The translations under genes and the position numbers were made by a program. From Acidobacteriota bacterium (lineage in GTDB: Bacteria; Acidobacteriota; Terriglobia; Acidiferrales; UBA7541): a stretch of DNA of 64,000 bases. The stretch covers positions 32,031 to 96,030 of the forward strand of contig JABCZF010000019.1 of NCBI GenBank assembly GCA_013289825.1, given 5' to 3'. The notes beneath the pieces were generated by a model. The model saw only the letters and a list, made by a program, of their open reading frames with translations. It was not told the DNA's origin and ran no database searches. Positions 19,214 to 27,689 of this stretch are shown here, piece after piece (position 1 is the first letter of the stretch; every line of letters begins with the position of its first letter).

Positions 19214-19305
19214 AGCTCTTTTCTCGCGCGAAAGTGGAATGCGACAGTCCAGGGATTAGTTTCTCACACTGGTAGGGCAGTTGTACTCTGAAGCTGGCGT
19301 GGGCC

Positions 19306-19548
19306 GTGCGGTGGCTCTCAATCTGCGCCAATATGCGGAAACCTGCCGAGCAGGGCGCACTGACGCGCCGGGATTTTCTTGACGTGTGCGTCAGGGGCAC
19401 CATCGCTCTCGGCGCTGAACTGAGCGGTCGTTCGAATTCCGGGGCCGCCACGGTGTCGCACGGCGCCTGCCACCATGATTGCCCGGACACCTGCGCGTGG
19501 CTGTTCCCGGAGCATTCGCGAGGCTGCCAGCCCCTCCGAACCGCGTGA
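19306..19548 (+). pseudogene. Remnant of a molybdopterin oxidoreductase N-terminus
   Basis: A short frame encodes LTRRDFLDVCVRGTIALG, a twin-arginine export signal, and then GACHHDCPDTCAW, the cysteine-rich [4Fe-4S] motif that opens DMSO-reductase-family molybdoenzymes. After about 65 residues the resemblance stops and the frame ends, 84 bases before the PNPOx-like gene. A complete enzyme would be 600-800 residues, so nearly all of the gene is missing. This looks like a deletion scar. The start used here (GTG 19306) is arbitrary. Confidence 0.6.
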
Positions 19549-19631
19549 TACCATCGAATCAGGTGTAATCCACTCATGCCGCGATGGCGCCGGCTATCAA
19601 CTCCGCGCCGTGTTTCATTCCGAGGTCTTCC

Positions 19632-20285
19632 ATGCCCGATTCGTTTGCAGTGAGCGACCGCACGCGGGTTGTGCGCGAAGCTAACCGCGCGGTGTACGAT
19701 CGCGAGGCCATTTACAAGATTTTGGACGAGGGATTCGTTTGCCACGTTGGCTTTGCGGCGGAGGGCCAACCGTTTGTGATTCCCACCATGTTCGCGCGCG
19801 TGGGCGATGCGATTTATTTTCACGGCTCGGCGGCGAGCCGGATGCTGCGCGGGGCCGGTAGCGGTTTGCCCGTCTGCATCACGGTGACGCTGCTAGACGG
19901 GCTGGTGCTGGCGCGGTCGGTGTTCAATCACTCGATGAACTACCGGTCGGTGGTGGCGCTAGGCACCGCGACACTGATCAGCGAACCCGCAGAAAAACTG
20001 GCGGCGTTGCGGGCGTTTACGGAAAAGCTGATTCCCGGGCGCTGGGAAGATGCGCGGCAACCGAACGAACAGGAATTGAAAGCCACCAGCATCCTGAAAT
20101 TACCGCTGACGGAAGTTTCCGCGAAGGTGCGGACCGGCGATGTGGAAGATGACGCGCCGGATTACGCGCTGCCTGTCTGGGCCGGCATTGTTCCGTTGCG
20201 GCTGGTGGCGGATGCGGCGATTCGCGATGAACGCTCTGACGCTTCGATTCCCACGCCGCCCTACGCGGCACATTTTCGCAGGTGA
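19632..20285 (+). CDS. Pyridoxamine 5'-phosphate oxidase-like flavin protein, paralogue 1
   Basis: A 217-residue protein of the split-barrel FMN-binding fold (pyridoxamine-phosphate-oxidase-like, nimA-like subgroup). Signature stretches are DEGFVCHVGFAAEGQPFVIP, FHGSAASRMLR and NYRSVVALGTA. The C-terminal part contains QELKATSILKLPL and SAKVRTGDVEDD. Family members act as flavin reductases or oxidases; the specific substrate here is unknown. It has a close paralogue at 45964. Start ATG 19632 was chosen over an upstream ATG at 19584 because it matches the paralogue's N-terminus. The tRNA-binding gene follows after 3 bases, so they form an operon. Confidence 0.87.
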   Translation: MPDSFAVSDRTRVVREANRAVYDREAIYKILDEGFVCHVGFAAEGQPFVIPTMFARVGDAIYFHGSAASRMLRGAGSGLPVCITVTLLDGLVLARSVFNHSMNYRSVVALGTATLISEPAEKLAALRAFTEKLIPGRWEDARQPNEQELKATSILKLPLTEVSAKVRTGDVEDDAPDYALPVWAGIVPLRLVADAAIRDERSDASIPTPPYAAHFRR

Positions 20286-20288
20286 GCC

Positions 20289-20663
20289 ATGAGCGAATCT
20301 AGTTCGGCATTCAACCGGGCGCCGATTAAACCCATTGTGGCGATTGCGGCCCTCGAATCGTTGGACATTCGGGTGGGCACGATTCAGAAGGTGGAAGAGG
20401 TGACGCGCTCGGAGAAGCTGCTGAAGTTGACGGTCAGCTTTGGCGATCACACGCGGTCGATTCTGGCGGGGATCAGGAAGGAAAGAGAGAACCCGCGGGA
20501 AATTGAGGGCCGTCAGGCTCTGTTTGTGGTGAATCTGGAGCCGCGAAAGATGGCCGGGGAAATTTCCGAAGGGATGCTTTTTGATATCGGCTACGCGGAC
20601 GGCGTAAGGCCGGTGCTGGCAACGCCGGAGAAGCCCGTGCCGGATGGAACGCGGGCGGGCTAA
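20289..20663 (+). CDS. tRNA-binding domain protein (CsaA / EMAP-II type)
   Basis: A 124-residue stand-alone OB-fold domain of the kind found at the C-terminus of methionyl-tRNA synthetase and in CsaA. The core signatures are LDIRVGTIQKVEEVTRSEKL, LTVSFGDHTRSILAGI and VVNLEPRKMAGEISEGML. CsaA has been described as a small chaperone or tRNA-binding protein; the dimer binds RNA elbows. It begins 3 bases after the PNPOx-like gene, probably on one transcript. An N-terminal extension of about 20 residues is longer than in Bacillus CsaA. Confidence 0.9.
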   Translation: MSESSSAFNRAPIKPIVAIAALESLDIRVGTIQKVEEVTRSEKLLKLTVSFGDHTRSILAGIRKERENPREIEGRQALFVVNLEPRKMAGEISEGMLFDIGYADGVRPVLATPEKPVPDGTRAG

Positions 20664-20690
20664 AGGGTCGGGTGTTGCGGTTTTCTGGCT

Positions 20691-20797
20691 GCGGCGGCTC
20701 CGCCGCCCCTTTTGGGGATTACAGTTGGCCATCAAAATTAGCTTGGGAGATTGCGTTTTCACCGCTAAAGCGAGAGCTGAGCTCCCGCACCCAAAAC
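20691..20797 (+). repeat. Structured intergenic repeat, copy R2
   Basis: It sits between the convergent tRNA-binding and homoserine dehydrogenase genes. It opens with the hairpin GCGGCGG/CCGCCGC and a TTTT run, then GGATTACAGTTGG, TTGGGAGATTGCG, TAAAGCGAGAGCTGAG and CTCCCGCACCC. GGGAG and CTCCC can pair around the middle. It is the best-matching partner to R1 and shares its orientation. Together with R3 it brackets the homoserine dehydrogenase gene. Confidence 0.65.
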
Positions 20798-20825
20798 CAA
20801 GAGCGGCCCGAGTCAGAAGGCGGGC

Positions 20826-21830
20826 TCAACACTTGGCGGCGCGGAGGAAATCGGCCAGCAGGCCGTAGCCGGTGGCTTCGATGCCCGGATTGTGCTCCAC
20901 GAGAGAAATACTCATCACATCAAGATCGAAGCGAATAGCGGAACTGGTACCTTCCAGGCCGGCCATGGGATCGGACATGAGCAGGAGTTCCGGGCCGACG
21001 CGGCATTCGACGCCGTCGCCGCGGCGCTCGGCGCGGCAGATCAGTTTGTAGCGCATGCCAGCCGCGCGCACGGACCGTATTTTTTCTTCGCTGAGTTCGC
21101 GGATGCCGGTGCGCTGCACCTGCTCAATGCGCAGCGGAACGCCCATTAAAACGTTGACGATCGCGGTGACCTTAACGGTCGCGTCCCAGCCATCCAGGTC
21201 GTGCGTCGGGTCGGTTTCGGCGATGCCTGCGGCTTGCGCGCGTTTGACGGCTTCGTCGAGAGAACGGCCCTTTTCCATTTCGGTGAGCACGACATTGGTG
21301 GTGGAATTCAGGACGCCGGCGAAACCACGCAACTCGGTGGCAGGAAGGCCCAACGGAAAAAGCGAGAAGATGGGCGCACCGTCCATCACAGTGGATTCGA
21401 ACAGGAATTGCTTGCCCCTTGCTTTGGCAAGCCCCGCGAGCCGCTGGTAATCGTGGACCAGCGGCCCTTTATTGGCGCTGATGGCGTGGGCCCCGGCTTC
21501 GAGTGCGGCGACCAGATGATCGATGGCAGGTTGGCCCGAATGCGTGTCCAGAGAGCTGGCCTCAAACAGCACATCGGCTTTGGAGCGCTCGAGCCACTCG
21601 CGGACGTTGCGCGGCGGATTGGCGAGTTGGGGAAAATGACTGCTCAGCGCGGCGATCGGGTTCAGGCCTTCGGGCTCGGCGATCCAGCCGATGCGGCGGG
21701 TGGCGATTCCGGTGAGGCGCCAGCGAACATCGTATTTGCGACGCAGCTCGCTTTCCTTGGAGATGAGCAGGCGCAGGAGGGCGCGCCCCACGTGCCCGAA
21801 GCCGACGATGGCGAGATTGTAGGAAGGGAT
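20826..21830 (-). CDS. hom: Homoserine dehydrogenase, non-standard start codon
   Basis: Reduces aspartate semialdehyde to homoserine on the path to threonine and methionine. It has the Rossmann motif AIVGFGHVGRALL, SANKGPLVH, the catalytic EAVKRAQAAGIAETDPTHD region with DLDGWDATVK, and lacks the C-terminal ACT domain of longer forms. The only GTG in the N-terminal region (21791) lies inside the Rossmann glycine motif, so it cannot be the start. Upstream in frame there is no ATG, GTG or TTG before a TAA; the natural N-terminus would begin at ATC 21830, six bases after AGGAGA. Either initiation is at ATC or a base is wrong. Confidence 0.88.
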   Translation of the reverse strand: MPSYNLAIVGFGHVGRALLRLLISKESELRRKYDVRWRLTGIATRRIGWIAEPEGLNPIAALSSHFPQLANPPRNVREWLERSKADVLFEASSLDTHSGQPAIDHLVAALEAGAHAISANKGPLVHDYQRLAGLAKARGKQFLFESTVMDGAPIFSLFPLGLPATELRGFAGVLNSTTNVVLTEMEKGRSLDEAVKRAQAAGIAETDPTHDLDGWDATVKVTAIVNVLMGVPLRIEQVQRTGIRELSEEKIRSVRAAGMRYKLICRAERRGDGVECRVGPELLLMSDPMAGLEGTSSAIRFDLDVMSISLVEHNPGIEATGYGLLADFLRAAKC

Positions 21831-21894
21831 GAGAGGTCTCCTGGCGAGCGAATCGCGCGGAAATTATAGCGGATTTTGGGCGGAGTTTATGGGA

Positions 21895-22007
21895 GAGCGG
21901 CCGACCGGGTCGGCCGCTCTTAAGGGTCAAGATTAGCCTCCTCGATTGATTGGGGAGGCAGCGATTGCACCTTAAAAGAGGCAGCCGGGCTCCCGCACTC
22001 AAAAAAA
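21895..22007 (+). repeat. Structured intergenic repeat, copy R3
   Basis: It lies between the homoserine dehydrogenase start and the M28 peptidase stop. It opens with an 11-base-pair hairpin (GAGCGGCCGAC pairs with GTCGGCCGCTC), then TTGGGGAGGCAGCG, CTTAAAAGAGGCAG and GGGCTCCCGCACTC followed by seven A residues. It is more diverged than R1 and R2 but keeps the hairpin and the GGGAG/CTCCC pairing. On the minus strand, the far end reads as TTTTTTTGAGTGCGGGAG. Confidence 0.6.
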
Positions 22008-22014
22008 GGCGGCT

Positions 22015-24327
22015 TTAGTGGAGGGCGGATAATTTTGCGGCGGCTTCGTTAATCAGTGCGACTTCTTGGTGCAGTGTTTTCGCGGCTACGCCGACTTGCT
22101 CTTCGGCTTCCCTCCAGCGCTTGAGTTCCAGGGCTTCGCGGACGCCCGGGATGGTTTTTGCTTCGTAACCCGTATACTGGCCGGGAGCGTAGATTTCGTG
22201 CTTGAACCAGGGGCGGCCCGGGAGGCCTTCGGGATTGGTGAGGCGGCGCTCGCTGTCCATCAGCAGATGGTTTAGCTCCTCTGCTGAGGCGGAAGTGTTT
22301 GCCAGGTCGCCGCGCGTATCGGCTTCGGCATAAGCCTTTCTGTAGGCCTCGGCGGCCTTTGCGAGCTCGGCGATGACGTTGTCGAGGGGCGCGAAATTGA
22401 TAAACGGGGCGATATCTTCATGTTTGGGCGCGACCGTGGGATGTTTTGGGTCGTTGATGGCCTGGAAGACTCCTTCCTCAATTTCCTTGTTGCGTTCGCG
22501 GATCTCGTCCTGCTTTTGTTGCAGCAGGGTTTTGAGTTCCTTCACGTAGGTTTGCATGGTGTCGGCGAAATCGGTGAACTCAAAGGGCAGAATATCCGCG
22601 TCGGCGAGACGGATTACGGCTGTGCCGGAGGTCTGCGCAAGGGCGCGGCCGTAGACGAACTCCGTATCGCTGAAGTGGGTGAACCAGTAGAAATCGTCAT
22701 AAATGGAATGGTAGATGCCGCCGCCGTCTTCACCGCCGTAGCCGATATTGAGAGAGGCGATTCCGTCGTGCTGCACGAAGGCGCCGTAATCGGAACCGGA
22801 ACCGAGCGCGCCGATGCGAAGATCGGTGCGGTTGCGGGCTTCCGCGCGATCGTCGGCGGTGGTGGCAGTGGAGATTGTCTGAAGTTGTGCGCGCTTCCAG
22901 ACGGAAAGTTTGGTTTCGGGATCCTCGACGTCGCGGACAACATCGTTGATGAATTTTTCGAGCGTGTGCGAACCTTCGGCGTCAAAATAACCGCGGCCAT
23001 TGGTGTCGGAGTTGATGTAGACGACGGCATGCTTCATCAAGTCGTCGCCGTGGTCTTCCACCCATTCGGTCGAGCCGATCAGGCCGGGCTCTTCGCCATC
23101 CCATGCGCAATAGATGATGGTGCGTTTGGGCTTCCAGCCTGTTTTCAGGAGTTCGCCGAAGGCGCGCGCTTCTTCGAGTTCGGCAACCAGGCCGGAGATG
23201 GGATCTTCCGCCCCGTTGACCCACGCGTCGTGATGATTGCCGCGGATCACCCACTGGTCGGGAATGGTGCTGCCGGGAATTCTGGCGATGACGTCGTAGA
23301 TCGGCTTCAGATCCCAATTCGATTTCATTTTCAAATGGACTTTGAGCGTGCTGGGGCCGACGTGATAGGTGAGCGGAAGACTTCCGCGCCACTCGGTGGG
23401 CGCAACCGGGCCGGTGAGCGCGGCCAGCAGCGGCTGCGCATCGCCATAGGAAATGGGCAGCACGGGAATTTTGGTGATGACCGGAGAATCTTCAATCCTC
23501 AGGCGCTTGGCATCTTTTTTCGCGGCCACACCGGGGGTGAGCGGGTCGCCGGGGAAGATGGGATCGTCGGCGACACTGCCGCGCTGCACACCGTCGCTCG
23601 GGCGGAAGCCGCCTTTGGGAAAAGTTTCGCCGGGAGAATAACCATCTCCTTCGGGATCGGAATAGATGATCGAGCCGACGGCGCCGTGCTCGGCGGCAAC
23701 TTTGGGCTTGATGCCGCGCCAGGAGTGGCCATAACGGGCGATGGCGATGGCTCCTTTGACGGAAACGCCGAGGCGTTCGAGGCGGTCGTAATCTTCGGGG
23801 ATGCCGTAGTTGACATAGACGAGTGGCGCGACGACGTCACCGTCTTTCGAAAACGCGTTATACGTGGGCAACTGTTCGGATTTCTGGCCGGACGTCGGAT
23901 CCACGGTGAGCGTGGGTTCTTCGAGCTTGGCGGTGAATTTCACGGAGCAGTCGGTGGTGGACGCGCTCTTGCAGTCGAGAAGCTCGAGCTGGCGTTCTTT
24001 GGGCGTGGGAAAAAGGACGTCATAGGATTCGATCTGCACGCTGAAGCCGAATTCCTTGAATTTCGCGGCAAGCCAGTCGGCGTTGTCCTTGTCATAGAGC
24101 GAGCCCACGTGATGCGGGCGGGCGGAGAGGCGCTGCATGTACGCGCGCATGTTATCGGGGCTCGGAATGGCGCGAAGTTTTTCTTCCCACTGGCGCTCGG
24201 CGCGGGAAGCTTCGGCGGAGTAGCCGTACAGCGGCGATTCATCCGCCGCGACGCCCGAATAAAGCCGGGAAGTGGCCATGGCCAGAAGGCAGGCGACGAA
24301 CAGAATGAAGCGAGTTGATCTGGTCAA
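22015..24327 (-). CDS. Secreted M28 peptidase, glutamate carboxypeptidase II-like
   Basis: A 770-residue exported zinc peptidase with the three-domain plan of glutamate carboxypeptidase II and the transferrin receptor: protease domain, an inserted PA (apical) domain at about residues 165-330, and a C-terminal helical dimerisation domain. The zinc ligands are His in GNHHDAWV, Asp in GAEDPISG, Glu pair in WDGEEPGLIG, Asp in YINSDTNG and His in GIYHSIYDDF. A signal sequence is at the N-terminus. The start is TTG 24327, with AGGAG eight bases before it. It probably removes C-terminal acidic residues from peptides in the periplasm, but the substrate is not certain. Confidence 0.93.
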   Translation of the reverse strand: MTRSTRFILFVACLLAMATSRLYSGVAADESPLYGYSAEASRAERQWEEKLRAIPSPDNMRAYMQRLSARPHHVGSLYDKDNADWLAAKFKEFGFSVQIESYDVLFPTPKERQLELLDCKSASTTDCSVKFTAKLEEPTLTVDPTSGQKSEQLPTYNAFSKDGDVVAPLVYVNYGIPEDYDRLERLGVSVKGAIAIARYGHSWRGIKPKVAAEHGAVGSIIYSDPEGDGYSPGETFPKGGFRPSDGVQRGSVADDPIFPGDPLTPGVAAKKDAKRLRIEDSPVITKIPVLPISYGDAQPLLAALTGPVAPTEWRGSLPLTYHVGPSTLKVHLKMKSNWDLKPIYDVIARIPGSTIPDQWVIRGNHHDAWVNGAEDPISGLVAELEEARAFGELLKTGWKPKRTIIYCAWDGEEPGLIGSTEWVEDHGDDLMKHAVVYINSDTNGRGYFDAEGSHTLEKFINDVVRDVEDPETKLSVWKRAQLQTISTATTADDRAEARNRTDLRIGALGSGSDYGAFVQHDGIASLNIGYGGEDGGGIYHSIYDDFYWFTHFSDTEFVYGRALAQTSGTAVIRLADADILPFEFTDFADTMQTYVKELKTLLQQKQDEIRERNKEIEEGVFQAINDPKHPTVAPKHEDIAPFINFAPLDNVIAELAKAAEAYRKAYAEADTRGDLANTSASAEELNHLLMDSERRLTNPEGLPGRPWFKHEIYAPGQYTGYEAKTIPGVREALELKRWREAEEQVGVAAKTLHQEVALINEAAAKLSALH

Positions 24328-24426
24328 GAAAAGCTCCTGAAGCGCAAGGGAACGATTATTCCGTGATTGGGGAGAAGCTGCAAGGAGCCAATTTGTGCGG
24401 CAGACGCCGGGGGCAGGTTGCCCGCT

Positions 24427-26193
24427 TTAATTTGAGCGTCGCGGGCCGCGATCAAGGAACAACACCAGGAGGCCGGCGAGGGAGAGCAAGGCGGCGACAC
24501 TCATCAAGCCGGCACGAAACGAGCCAGTGGTATCGCGAAGATGGCCGATCCAGTACGGGCCGAAGCCGCTACCGAGATTGCCGATGGAGTTGATCAGCGC
24601 GATGGAACGCGCCGCGGCGGCAGCCGTGAAGGAGCCGGAGGCCATGGCCCAGAATGGTCCGGCCATCGAAGAAGACGCGGACAGGGCGATGGCAAAGCAA
24701 AAAACGCTGATGGCGATGCCGGGCGAAAAGCCGCTGACGACGAGGGCGACGCCTCCTGCAAACGCGGAAAACGCGATGTGCCAGCGGCGCTCTCCGTTGC
24801 GGTCCGAGTGCGCGCCGATCAGGACCATGAGGATCGCTGCCGCAAGATAGGGGACTGTGGATAACAGTCCAAGAAGAAAATTGGAAAGACCCGTGAGCGA
24901 GCGCAAGGCGCTTGGCAGCCAGAGGCTAATCCCGTAGGTGCAGGTGTTCAAGCCGAAATAGACCACTGCAAATCCCCAGAGGCGGGCATTCAGAAACCAT
25001 GGGCCCGGATATTCCCCTGAAGTTGCCGATCTGGGGCCTGCTTCACCGTCGAGGGTCTCGAGCAGCCAGGATTTTTCCGCTGGAGAAAGCCAGGCCGCGC
25101 GGCTGGGATCGTCGACAAGAAAAAACCAAGTCGCGAAACCGAGCAGAATTGCAGGAACGGCTTCCAGAAGAAACATCCACTGCCAGCCGGCGAGGCCTCC
25201 GCGGTGATTCCAATCCAGCAGCAAGCCGGAAATCGGGCCGCCAATCACGCCGGAGACGGGGCCGGCGGTCATGAACAGCGCGACGACTCCGGCTCGGGCG
25301 CCCGCGGGGAACCAGGAGCGCAGGTAAAAAATTACGCCGGGAAAGAATCCGGCTTCTGCGGCGCCGAGAAGAAACCGCAGCGAATAGAAAAAAGCGACGG
25401 AGTGGACCGAAAACATACAGCCGGAGATTATGCCCCAGCAGATCATCAGGAGTGAGATCCAGCGGCGGGCGCCGACGCGCTCTAGCGCCAGGTTGGCCGG
25501 AACCTGAAACAGAAAATAGCCGAGGAAGAAAATCCCGGCGCCGAGGCCGTAGACCGCATCGCTGAAACCGAGTTGCCCCTTCATTTGCAGGGCGGCGAAG
25601 CCGACGTTGATGCGATCGAGATAGGCGATCACGTACAAGAGGAAAAGAAACGGAAGCAGGCGCCAGCGAAGTTTGCTCAGGAGCAAGGGTCGATCGATGG
25701 AGATTTTTGGCGCGAGAGACAAATGTTGGAGAATTTTGCGCACTATCGCTTCGGGGGCCAATTCCACGGGAAGAGTGAAGGCTTCGCGCGGTTCCTCGAG
25801 GTCGGCAAACTGTCCCGCAAGAATGGCTGCTCCTGCGAAGTGGCCGCGGCGTTCGCGCAGGCGCTTGCCGATGAGCACCGGCGAGCCCTTCAGGTAGACC
25901 AGTTCGATGGGCAGATTTTTCGCGAGCCGCTGCCGGTAGCTCCGCTTGAGCGCCGAGCAGGCTAGGACAACATCTTTCGCCTCCGCGTGCAGCGCCGCAA
26001 GCCTGGCATGGATCCGATCGAGCCACGGGAGGCGGTCGGCGTCCGTCAACGGAATGCCGTTGCGCATTTTGGCGATATTTTCGGGTGAATGGAACTCATC
26101 GGCTTCCAGAAACACCCAGGCCAGCCGCTCGGCCACGAGTTTGCCGATGGTGCTTTTTCCGGAGCCGGTGACTCCCATGATGAGAAGTATCAT
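24427..26193 (-). CDS. Gluconokinase fused to an MFS (ACS family) transporter
   Basis: One continuous 588-residue frame joins two enzymes of one pathway. Residues 1-158 are a GntK/IdnK-type gluconokinase: Walker A GVTGSGKST, the family motif HSPENIAKMRNGIPLTDADR and ACSALKRSYRQRL. After a short linker, residues 175-588 form a twelve-helix MFS permease with the anion:cation symporter signature YLDRINVGFAALQM. A single chain may thus import a sugar acid such as gluconate and phosphorylate it to 6-phosphogluconate at the membrane. There is no stop or start between the parts. The gene diverges from the APC permease. Whether the transporter really takes gluconate is inferred from the fusion. Confidence 0.92.
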   Translation of the reverse strand: MILLIMGVTGSGKSTIGKLVAERLAWVFLEADEFHSPENIAKMRNGIPLTDADRLPWLDRIHARLAALHAEAKDVVLACSALKRSYRQRLAKNLPIELVYLKGSPVLIGKRLRERRGHFAGAAILAGQFADLEEPREAFTLPVELAPEAIVRKILQHLSLAPKISIDRPLLLSKLRWRLLPFLFLLYVIAYLDRINVGFAALQMKGQLGFSDAVYGLGAGIFFLGYFLFQVPANLALERVGARRWISLLMICWGIISGCMFSVHSVAFFYSLRFLLGAAEAGFFPGVIFYLRSWFPAGARAGVVALFMTAGPVSGVIGGPISGLLLDWNHRGGLAGWQWMFLLEAVPAILLGFATWFFLVDDPSRAAWLSPAEKSWLLETLDGEAGPRSATSGEYPGPWFLNARLWGFAVVYFGLNTCTYGISLWLPSALRSLTGLSNFLLGLLSTVPYLAAAILMVLIGAHSDRNGERRWHIAFSAFAGGVALVVSGFSPGIAISVFCFAIALSASSSMAGPFWAMASGSFTAAAAARSIALINSIGNLGSGFGPYWIGHLRDTTGSFRAGLMSVAALLSLAGLLVLFLDRGPRRSN

Positions 26194-26335
26194 TCGTCAG
26201 ACTCGAAAATCGGGCGCGCCGAGTTTCGCGCACTCCGCGGGGCAAGTCCAGCACTCGTTCCTGAACTGGAGTACACTGCCTGCATTTGCGGTGGGCGGCA
26301 AGCTGGAACTGTGCAGGGAGACTTCCGGGAAACCC

Positions 26336-27646
26336 TTGAGCATAGCCAAAACAGCGGCAAAAAAAGCGGGACTGCTCTATTTCGTGTTCGTAATGTTCGC
26401 CTACACCACGGGCGGACCGTTCGGCATGGAAGAGATGGTGACGACGAGCGGGCCGGGCTTGACGCTGCTGTATTTGCTGGTGATTCCGCTGTTCTGGTCG
26501 ATTCCGGTTTCGCTGGTGGCGGCGGAATTGACAACCGCGATTCCCGTGGAAGGAGGATTTTATCGCTGGGTGCGCGCGGGCTACGGAAATTTTTGGGGAT
26601 TTCTGGCGGGGTGGTGGAACTGGAGCGCTTCGTGGCTGCTGGGCGGGAGCTACGCGGTTCTGTTCAGCGATTACCTGGGGGGCTTTTTCCCGCGGCTGGT
26701 GGGCTGGAAACATTATCTGGTTTCGGCGGCGCTGATCGCTCTGCTGGCGTATGTGAATATTCGCGGAATCCAGATGGTGGGGATTGTTTCCACGGTGCTG
26801 GAATTTTCCGTGCTTGTGCCGGTGCTGGTGCTGTGCGTGATCGCGGCCACGAAATGGCATTTCAATCCGTTTCATCCGTTTCTTCCGCCGCACGTGCCGC
26901 CGTTAGAAGTGTTCGGCGTGGGGCTGGCGCTTGGGTTGTGGCTGTATTCGGGTTACGAGCAATGTTCGAGTGTGGCGGAAGAGATTGAGAATCCGCGGCG
27001 CAATTTTCCGATTGCGCTTGGAATTGTGGTGCCGCTATCGATTGTCACGTATTTTTTGCCGGCGCTCTGTTCGCTGGCGGCACTCGGAAACTGGGATAAA
27101 TGGAACACAGCTTATCTGCCGACAGCAGGTCTGCTCATCGGGGGAAGCCTGCTTGGATTCGCGCTGACGGTGGCGGCGATGCTGGGGAACGTTTCGCTAC
27201 TGAATGCAACGGTGCTGACGAGTACGCGAATGCCCTCTTCGATGGCGGAGGACGGTTATTTGCCGCCGGTGTTTGCAGCGAAGCACCCGAAATACGGCAC
27301 GCCGTGGATCGCGATTCTGATTTCGTCTGGGATTTACGCGCTGCTGGCGTTTCACACGCTGGCGCAGTTGCTGACCGTCTACATCTGGCTGCGGAGCCTG
27401 GTGACCGTGCTGACGGTGTTGGCCGCGTGGAAGCTGCGGAAGACGCGGCCGGAGATGCCGCGGCCGTTTCAGATTCCTTGGGGAGACGCTGGGCTGGCGT
27501 ACGTGGTCGTCGCGCCGATCCTGATGACGATTGTGGCGCTAGTGTTCAGCGACAAGTTTGCGTTGAAGTGGGGGCCTGTGCCCGTGGCGCTGGGCGTGGT
27601 GGCGTACTTCGTCTTTCCGATAGTCAAGAAATGGGCTGCCGCCTGA
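26336..27646 (+). CDS. APC family amino acid permease
   Basis: A 436-residue inner-membrane permease with about twelve helices, of the amino acid-polyamine-organocation superfamily. The first helix carries FAYTTGGPFGMEEMVTTSGPG, the unwound substrate-binding stretch, and helix 6 follows VGLALGLWLYSGYEQCSSVAEE. The start is not firm: the frame runs open from 25946, but homology begins at SIAKTAAKKAG, for which TTG 26336 is the nearest start; GTG 26291 is an alternative. It is divergent from the gluconokinase-MFS gene with a 142-base gap. Substrate is unknown, though an amino acid or polyamine is usual. Confidence 0.88.
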   Translation: MSIAKTAAKKAGLLYFVFVMFAYTTGGPFGMEEMVTTSGPGLTLLYLLVIPLFWSIPVSLVAAELTTAIPVEGGFYRWVRAGYGNFWGFLAGWWNWSASWLLGGSYAVLFSDYLGGFFPRLVGWKHYLVSAALIALLAYVNIRGIQMVGIVSTVLEFSVLVPVLVLCVIAATKWHFNPFHPFLPPHVPPLEVFGVGLALGLWLYSGYEQCSSVAEEIENPRRNFPIALGIVVPLSIVTYFLPALCSLAALGNWDKWNTAYLPTAGLLIGGSLLGFALTVAAMLGNVSLLNATVLTSTRMPSSMAEDGYLPPVFAAKHPKYGTPWIAILISSGIYALLAFHTLAQLLTVYIWLRSLVTVLTVLAAWKLRKTRPEMPRPFQIPWGDAGLAYVVVAPILMTIVALVFSDKFALKWGPVPVALGVVAYFVFPIVKKWAAA

Positions 27647-27689
27647 TCCTGTGGGAACCAATTGCGGAGATCCGGGGTCTAAGAGAAAT

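Noticed and set aside
22420..24318. A 632-residue open frame opposite the M28 peptidase
   Set aside because: The minus-strand protein has all zinc ligands and a signal peptide; the plus frame has none of these.
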